A DNA stretch of 5,509 bases from contig NHDV01000008.1 in assembly GCA_002167525.1 (NCBI GenBank), positions 1-5,509 of the forward strand, given 5' to 3'. Under the pieces are notes generated by a model that worked only from the letters and a program-made list of their open reading frames with translations, did not search any database and had not been told where the DNA came from. This document shows, piece after piece, positions 1 through 3,670 of this stretch. How positions within the stretch are numbered: position 1 is the stretch's first letter; each line of letters opens with the position of its first letter. The stretch is from Flavobacteriaceae bacterium TMED68. GTDB lineage: Bacteria; Bacteroidota; Bacteroidia; Flavobacteriales; Flavobacteriaceae. The position numbers and the translations under genes were made by a program.

Positions 1-28
1 CTGTGCCTAGAAAAGTTATTTTGATCAT
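1..28 (-). CDS. Probable MBL-fold metallo-hydrolase, N-terminal fragment
   Basis: Only the first nine codons lie in the window, followed by the first base (G) of the tenth. They read MIKITFLGT. The hydrophobic first strand followed by LGT is how many beta-lactamase-fold hydrolases of Bacteroidota begin (typically LGTGTSQG), and the G of the cut codon fits the next expected glycine. These enzymes bind two metal ions through an HxHxDH motif, which would lie beyond the window edge, so neither the catalytic residues nor the substrate can be judged. The start is supported by a promoter-like element immediately upstream and by divergence from the next gene. The call rests on nine residues plus family memory; a chance reading frame cannot be fully excluded. 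Confidence 0.55.
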
Positions 29-38
29 ATGGCCAATT

Positions 39-71
39 CAAAAGTAAATATTTAAGGAGATATAGAACAAA
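39..71 (-). promoter_or_regulatory. Candidate Bacteroidota-type promoter for the leftward MBL-like gene
   Basis: Read on the minus strand there is TTTG (71 to 68), a 21-nt spacer, then TACTTTTG (46 to 39), which matches the -7 consensus TAnnTTTG fully. The -7 box ends 10 nt before the ATG at 28, so the transcript would have a very short leader. This is a pattern match only. In AT-rich DNA such boxes also arise by chance, but the position in a divergent gap supports it. Confidence 0.4.
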
Positions 72-100
72 CTTTGTAAATTTATATCATAAACTAGAAT

Positions 101-1549
101 ATGCCTATTACCCTTCCCGGAGACAAGGAATTTGAGAAAAGACCATCCATTGAGCGTAAAGCTCTAAAAATAAATCTTAATGATCGTATTTACGGCACTT
201 TTGCTGAAATCGGAGCAGGTCAAGAAGTAGCTCGACATTTTTTTAGAGTCGGCGGCGCTTCGGGAACCATTGCCAAGACCATCAGTGCCTACGATAAAAA
301 CTTTAGTGACACAATATATGGCGAAGAGGATGACAAGCGGTATGTGACCGAAACAAGATTGCATAAAATGCTGCAAAGGGAAATCATGCTACTTGAAACT
401 AGAATTCCAAGGCACAATCATCCGGATAAAATGTTTTTTGCTTATGCAAATACTATTGCAACTATTGATTTTGCGAAAAAGTTTAAAGGACACGGTTGGA
501 TGGGTATTCGTTACCAAATTGCGCCAGAACAGCCCTACAATGAGATCATGATTCACCTACGGTTTCACCATACTGAAGCTCGACTCCAACAAGAAGCAGT
601 TGGAATCATGGGAGTAAATCTTGTTCATGGTGCTTTTTACAATCATGATGAGCCCAAAAAAATCATCAAACATCTCTACGACCATATTGATCAAACTTCC
701 GTTGAAATTGACACGATTAATTTTTCTGGACCAGTATTTAAAGGTGTTGACAACCGAATATTGAGTCTTTTATTGTTGAAAAATGACATGACTGACGCTG
801 TTATGTTCAATCCTGAGGGAAATAATATACTTCCCGCACGAATTCTCTACAAAAAAAATATTTTGGTACTCAGGGGAAGTTTTAGACCAGTAACAAAAGT
901 CAATATTGACATGTTCAAAAAGTCATATGATATTTTCATAAAGGAGCAAAATGTAGACGAAAATAAAACTGAAGTTATTTTTGAAATCACACTTTCCAAT
1001 CTTACCTCTCAAGGTGAAATTGATGAATCTGATTTTATGGACCGTGCAAAACTATTGTGCTCTCTTGGTCATACAGTAATGATATCAGATTTCAAAGAAT
1101 ACTACAAAATGGTTGACTACCTCGCCGAATATACTAAAGAACAGATTGGGCTAACAATGGGCGTAAGTAATTTTGTTGAAATTTTTGATGAACAATATTA
1201 CAAGGACATAAGTGGTGGTATCCTTGAAGCATTTGGAAAAATGTTCCACAATAATCTTAAAGTTTACCTTTACCCAATGAAAAGCCCTGAAACGGATGAA
1301 ATCATCAATTCCAACAATTTGAAACTACACCCAAGAATGAAAGATTTTTATAAATTCTTTAAATACAACGGTAAAGTAGTTGATATTTTTGACTATGAAA
1401 ACGATTATCTATCCATTTTTTCAAGGGAAATTCTTACCAACATTAAAGAAGGTAAAAAAAATTGGACAAATCAGCTACCAGAGGGAATTGCTGATATGAT
1501 CATGAAGAATAAAATGTTCGGCTGGAAAGAAAAAAAAATTAAAGTCTAA
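101..1549 (+). CDS. Conserved uncharacterised soluble protein, 482 aa
   Basis: I recognise this as a family widespread in Bacteroidota, but I know of no demonstrated function. Database labels such as TonB-dependent receptor or nicotinate-nucleotide adenylyltransferase appear on relatives. The sequence does not support the receptor label: there is no signal peptide, TonB box or beta-barrel pattern, and no membrane segment. The N-terminal part is the most distinctive, with YGTFAEIGAGQEVARHFF at about residues 31-48, a glycine-rich GGASGTIAKTISAYD at 51-65, and FSDTIYG at 68-74. Further landmarks are ATIDFAKKFKGHGWMGIR (120-137), INFSGP (206-211), a basic stretch RGSFRPVTKVN (258-268), and DRAKLLCSLGHTVMISDF (314-331), the last resembling a helix-strand unit of an alpha/beta domain. 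An in-frame TAG at 95-97 makes 101 the first possible ATG. No Shine-Dalgarno sequence is visible. It diverges from the MBL-like gene and converges with bcp, sharing 4 bp at the stops, so it appears to be a single-gene transcript. Confidence 0.85.
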   Translation: MPITLPGDKEFEKRPSIERKALKINLNDRIYGTFAEIGAGQEVARHFFRVGGASGTIAKTISAYDKNFSDTIYGEEDDKRYVTETRLHKMLQREIMLLETRIPRHNHPDKMFFAYANTIATIDFAKKFKGHGWMGIRYQIAPEQPYNEIMIHLRFHHTEARLQQEAVGIMGVNLVHGAFYNHDEPKKIIKHLYDHIDQTSVEIDTINFSGPVFKGVDNRILSLLLLKNDMTDAVMFNPEGNNILPARILYKKNILVLRGSFRPVTKVNIDMFKKSYDIFIKEQNVDENKTEVIFEITLSNLTSQGEIDESDFMDRAKLLCSLGHTVMISDFKEYYKMVDYLAEYTKEQIGLTMGVSNFVEIFDEQYYKDISGGILEAFGKMFHNNLKVYLYPMKSPETDEIINSNNLKLHPRMKDFYKFFKYNGKVVDIFDYENDYLSIFSREILTNIKEGKKNWTNQLPEGIADMIMKNKMFGWKEKKIKV

Positions 1550-2004
1550 ACATCTTCCAATATTTGAGCCGCGTGGTCTTTGGTTTTCACTTTACTGAAC
1601 ACCTTCTCTATTACTCCATTCTCATCAATTAAGAATGTTGTTCTATGAATACCTTCATACTCTTTTCCCTTGAACTTTTTAGGGCCCCAAACACCAAAAG
1701 CATTAATCACGGATTTATCCTCATCAGCTAGTAAAGTAAAGCACAAATCGTATTTAATTTGGAAATTCTTTTGCTTTTTGGGATTATCAGCACTAACACC
1801 GAACAATTGATACCCCTTTTCCTTCAATAAGGAATAATTATCTCTCAAATTACAAGCCTCAGCAGTACATCCCGGCGTATTGGCTCTTGGATAAAAAAAC
1901 AATATACTTTTTTTTCCCTTCAAGTCAGTTGAAATAAAAGAATTTTCGTCTTGATCAACAGTGGTAAATAAGGGAACATTGTCCCCAACTTGTAGTGTAT
2001 TCAT
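1546..2004 (-). CDS. bcp: Thiol peroxidase of the BCP/PrxQ peroxiredoxin family
   Basis: This cytoplasmic enzyme should reduce hydrogen peroxide and organic hydroperoxides using electrons from thioredoxin. At 152 residues it has the usual family length. The active site PRANTPGCTAEAC (39-51) holds the peroxidatic cysteine C46 in the PxxxTxxC pattern. C51, five residues on, is the resolving cysteine expected for the atypical 2-Cys PrxQ/BCP mechanism. GVWGPKKFKGKEYEGIHRTT (104-123) followed by FLID is the characteristic BCP segment, and R121 is the likely active-site arginine. A third cysteine, C88, lies in the middle strand. An in-frame TAA four codons upstream leaves the ATG at 2004 as the only sensible start. 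The gene is divergent from nth with a 41-bp gap, and its stop overlaps that of the 482-residue gene on the opposite strand. No OxyR site or clear promoter box could be identified for it. Confidence 0.97.
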   Translation of the reverse strand: MNTLQVGDNVPLFTTVDQDENSFISTDLKGKKSILFFYPRANTPGCTAEACNLRDNYSLLKEKGYQLFGVSADNPKKQKNFQIKYDLCFTLLADEDKSVINAFGVWGPKKFKGKEYEGIHRTTFLIDENGVIEKVFSKVKTKDHAAQILEDV

Positions 2005-2021
2005 ATTAATTTTTTATTTTG
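1990..2021 (+). promoter_or_regulatory. Weak candidate promoter for nth
   Basis: TTG (1990-1992), a 21-nt spacer and TTATTTTG (2014-2021) match the Bacteroidota -33/-7 pattern at all but the second base of the -7 box. The upstream box lies inside the first codons of the divergent bcp gene, as expected when only 41 bp separate the two starts. A transcript would begin about 20 nt before the nth ATG. No equally good match was found for bcp on the other strand. Confidence 0.28.
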
Positions 2022-2045
2022 GATTCGAATTAACAAAAAATTTCA

Positions 2046-2696
2046 ATGACGAAAAAGGAAAAGGTAACGTTTGTAATGGAGGAATTGGATAAATTATATC
2101 CTGAAATACCTATTCCACTCGACCATAAGGACCATTATACACTCCTTATTGCAGTTTTATTATCAGCCCAGAGCACAGATGCTAGGGTAAATCAAATCAC
2201 GCCCATCTTATTTAAAAAGGCAGATAGTCCAGAGGCAATGATTAAGCTTACTGAGGATGAGATTAGAGCCATAATTAAACCAGTAGGTCTTTCACCCATG
2301 AAATCAAAAGGTATATATGGTTTATCCCGCATATTAATAGATAAGTATGAAGGAAAAGTACCTCAGAGTTTTGAAGCATTAGAGGCTCTACCTTCAGTAG
2401 GCCATAAAACAGCAAGTGTAGTAATGTCTCAGGCTTTTGGAATTCCCGCATTTCCTGTCGATACTCACGTACACAGACTAATGTATCGGTGGGGGTTGTC
2501 AAATGGTAAAAATGTTATACAAACAGAAAGGGATGCCAAACGACTTTTTCCAAAAAATAGATGGAATGACCTGCATCTTCAAATAATTTGTTATGGACGG
2601 GAATACTGCCCAGCAAGAGGATGGAATTTAGAGAATGACACAATTAGCATGACAATAGGCAGAAAATCAGTAATAAACAAACAGTTGAAAAAGTAA
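2046..2696 (+). CDS. nth: Endonuclease III (DNA glycosylase/AP lyase), form lacking the 4Fe-4S cluster
   Basis: The enzyme should excise oxidised pyrimidines and nick the resulting abasic site, starting base excision repair. LLIAVLLSAQSTDARVN (33-49) is the conserved first-domain helix. The helix-hairpin-helix LPSVGHKTA (115-123) supplies the catalytic lysine K121, and PVDTHVHR (137-144) supplies the catalytic aspartate D139, equivalent to K120 and D138 of E. coli Nth. The C-terminus departs from the E. coli form. In place of the C-x6-C-x2-C-x5-C cluster there is only C182 and C188 in CYGREYCPARGWNLE, then a polar tail ending in INKQLKK. No TGC or TGT occurs in any forward frame from 2613 to 2696, so a frameshift is not hiding the cluster. 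From memory, related flavobacterial proteins have the same PARGW tail. The start is fixed by an in-frame TAA at 2031-2033 and by agreement with the family N-terminus. No Shine-Dalgarno sequence is seen. Confidence 0.95.
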   Translation: MTKKEKVTFVMEELDKLYPEIPIPLDHKDHYTLLIAVLLSAQSTDARVNQITPILFKKADSPEAMIKLTEDEIRAIIKPVGLSPMKSKGIYGLSRILIDKYEGKVPQSFEALEALPSVGHKTASVVMSQAFGIPAFPVDTHVHRLMYRWGLSNGKNVIQTERDAKRLFPKNRWNDLHLQIICYGREYCPARGWNLENDTISMTIGRKSVINKQLKK

Positions 2697-2699
2697 ATA

Positions 2700-2834
2700 T
2701 CAATCTTTTTTAAAAGTATCGATACCTTCCTTTTGTTTTAAACTGTAGTATTTTGAAAAGGCCAAAATACGTCTGAATACTATAGGTCTCGGTCCTTCAA
2801 AATCATTTTTTTTACCAGAGTAATTTTGCTCCAT
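2700..2834 (-). CDS. Small basic hypothetical protein, 44 aa, downstream of the sigma factor gene
   Basis: ATG at 2834 opens 44 codons ending in TGA at 2702-2700. The peptide has about seven lysines and three arginines against six acidic residues. Its core FEGPRPIVFRRILAFSKYY (12-30) looks like a structured, possibly amphipathic helical segment and not random AT-rich translation. There is no signal peptide, convincing membrane helix or cysteine. It starts 44 nt after the stop of the sigma gene on the same strand and ends 3 bp from the convergent nth stop, so it fills an otherwise empty 182-bp gap almost exactly. With no promoter match of its own, co-transcription with the sigma gene is likely. 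I vaguely associate similar short peptides with Bacteroidota but cannot name a family. It could be a regulator or partner of the sigma factor, or a non-functional frame. Confidence 0.55.
   Translation of the reverse strand: MEQNYSGKKNDFEGPRPIVFRRILAFSKYYSLKQKEGIDTFKKD
2748..2770. repeat. 8-bp perfect inverted repeat with an overlapping alternative pairing
   Basis: GTATTTTG (2748-2755) and CAAAATAC (2763-2770) are perfect inverted copies around a 7-nt loop. The left arm can instead pair with a later segment: TAGTATT (2746-2752) with AATACTA (2776-2782). The element lies inside the small ORF and about 50 nt past the nth stop on the other strand. No T-run follows in either direction, so it is not a standard intrinsic terminator. 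It might stabilise or block the 3' end of nth mRNA, or be a coincidence of AT-rich sequence. Confidence 0.4.
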
Positions 2835-2857
2835 AAAATAGCTTTTACTCTTAAACG

Positions 2858-2881
2858 AAAAAATAGACTATAAATTGTCTA
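2858..2881 (-). terminator. Weak terminator-like stem-loop at the sigma gene stop
   Basis: Read leftward, TAGAC (2881 to 2877), an 8-nt AT loop and GTCTA (2868 to 2864) form a 5-bp stem followed directly by six T residues (2863 to 2858). The TAG stop of the sigma gene is part of the left arm. The stem is short and only two of its pairs are G-C, so full termination is unlikely. Partial termination before the small ORF is conceivable. Confidence 0.25.
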
Positions 2882-3472
2882 GTGGGCAAGAACAATTTGA
2901 TTATCCTCTATCATTTTTCTTAAGTTTATGATCGCGTAACGCATTCTACCCAGTGCAGTATTAATACTAACTCCAGTAATTTCAGCAATTTCTTTAAAAC
3001 TCATATCACGATATAATCGCATATTCAAAACCTCTTTTTGATCTTTCGGTAACTCAGTGATCAAATTCTGTAGATCATTCATAACCTGATCTTTTATCAA
3101 ATTATTTTCTGCATTGGGAGAATTATCAGTAATGAATTGAAACACATCGTAATCATCACTGGCCTCAAATTTAGGCATTCTATTTGATTTTCTGAAATAA
3201 TCTATAATTAGGTTATGTGATATGCGCATCACCCAAGGGAGAAATTTACCTTCTTCTTTGTAAACACCATTTTTTAGGGTTTTGATAACCTTTATAAAGG
3301 TCTCTTGAAAAATGTCCTCCGCAATGTCGCGATTAAATACCTTTGAAAATATAAAATTATAAAGCTTTGATTTGTGCTTGTGAATTAAAATTTCAAGAGA
3401 CTTTTCATTTCCAGAGATATAATCACTGACCAGGTTAGTATCAGACTGTTGATGAGATTGAATTGAATACAT
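2879..3472 (-). CDS. ECF-type RNA polymerase sigma-70 factor
   Basis: This 197-residue protein should direct RNA polymerase to a particular promoter set. It has the two-domain ECF layout. Region 2 covers about residues 26-98, with DIAEDIFQETFIKVIK (49-64) for core binding and FLPWVMRISHNLIIDYFRK (77-95) for promoter melting and -10 recognition. A variable acidic linker (103-135) follows. Region 4 covers about 134-187, with LPKDQKEVLNMRL (141-153) and a helix-turn-helix MSFKEIAEITGVSINTALGR (157-176) for -35 contact. Regions 1 and 3 are absent, as expected. The start is fixed by an in-frame TAA four codons upstream; the next methionine (82) is inside region 2. No anti-sigma gene or membrane protein is adjacent. 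Downstream is only a 44-codon ORF. Divergent uvrA and convergent nth make a link to DNA repair plausible but unproven. The promoter candidate is of primary-sigma type. Confidence 0.95.
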   Translation of the reverse strand: MYSIQSHQQSDTNLVSDYISGNEKSLEILIHKHKSKLYNFIFSKVFNRDIAEDIFQETFIKVIKTLKNGVYKEEGKFLPWVMRISHNLIIDYFRKSNRMPKFEASDDYDVFQFITDNSPNAENNLIKDQVMNDLQNLITELPKDQKEVLNMRLYRDMSFKEIAEITGVSINTALGRMRYAIINLRKMIEDNQIVLAH

Positions 3473-3483
3473 AAAATACTTTT

Positions 3484-3496
3484 AAAGCTGAGCTTT
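3484..3496 (-). repeat. Small inverted repeat in the leader of the sigma gene
   Basis: AAAGC (3484-3488) and GCTTT (3492-3496) flank a 3-nt loop, ending 11 nt upstream of the sigma ATG. In the transcript this would be a 5-bp hairpin just before the start codon. CTTTTAAAG (3479-3487) overlaps it and offers a competing pairing. The structure is short and may have no role. Confidence 0.25.
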
Positions 3497-3555
3497 TGTT
3501 AAACTAAACGTTAAGAAATAAAAGTAATTTTATGCTATGTGTTAATTATTTTGTT

Positions 3556-3586
3556 CAAATATACTTATATTTTAATAAAAATCAAA
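3556..3586 (-). promoter_or_regulatory. Strong candidate promoter for the sigma factor gene
   Basis: On the minus strand TTTG (3586 to 3583), a 19-nt spacer and TATATTTG (3563 to 3556) match the Bacteroidota -33 and -7 (TAnnTTTG) elements completely, with ideal spacing. Transcription would begin near 3550, giving a leader of about 80 nt. An imperfect operator-like repeat, AAATGA (3584-3589) and TCATTT (3599-3604), overlaps the -33 box; a regulator binding there is speculation. Confidence 0.55.
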
Positions 3587-3620
3587 TGATTGATAATTTC
3601 ATTTAATTTTAATAAACTGA

Positions 3621-3653
3621 TTTGAGTGTTTGCAAAGATTAGTTGTAATATTG
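3621..3653 (+). promoter_or_regulatory. Candidate promoter for uvrA
   Basis: TTTG (3621-3624), a 21-nt spacer and TAATATTG (3646-3653) match the Bacteroidota pattern with one mismatch, at the fifth base of the -7 box. The box ends 17 nt before the uvrA ATG, so the leader would be about 10 to 14 nt. No SOS-type LexA palindrome was recognised in the gap. The -33 boxes of this and the sigma promoter are 34 bp apart, back to back. Apart from these sites the 198-bp gap is plain AT-rich sequence with no convincing gene. Confidence 0.42.
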
Positions 3654-3670
3654 TGCTTCGATTTTGATTA

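Noticed and set aside
69..76. Possible -7 box AAACTTTG for the 482-residue gene
   Set aside because: The first base does not match and no TTG lies 17-23 nt upstream, so the promoter of this gene was left unassigned.
164..376. Leftward 70-codon frame inside the 482-residue gene
   Set aside because: It is fully antisense to a strongly conserved reading frame and shows no family features, so it is a shadow frame.
2275..2502. Leftward 75-codon frame inside nth
   Set aside because: It is antisense to the catalytic region of endonuclease III, whose conservation accounts for the open frame.
2716..2725. 10-bp palindrome GTATCGATAC
   Set aside because: It is a single copy inside the small ORF with no partner site and no relation to a promoter, so it is not worth calling an operator.
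3532..3606. Rightward 24-codon frame in the sigma-uvrA gap
   Set aside because: It is AT-rich with no recognisable pattern, and it overlaps the sigma promoter candidate on the other strand. It looks like chance.
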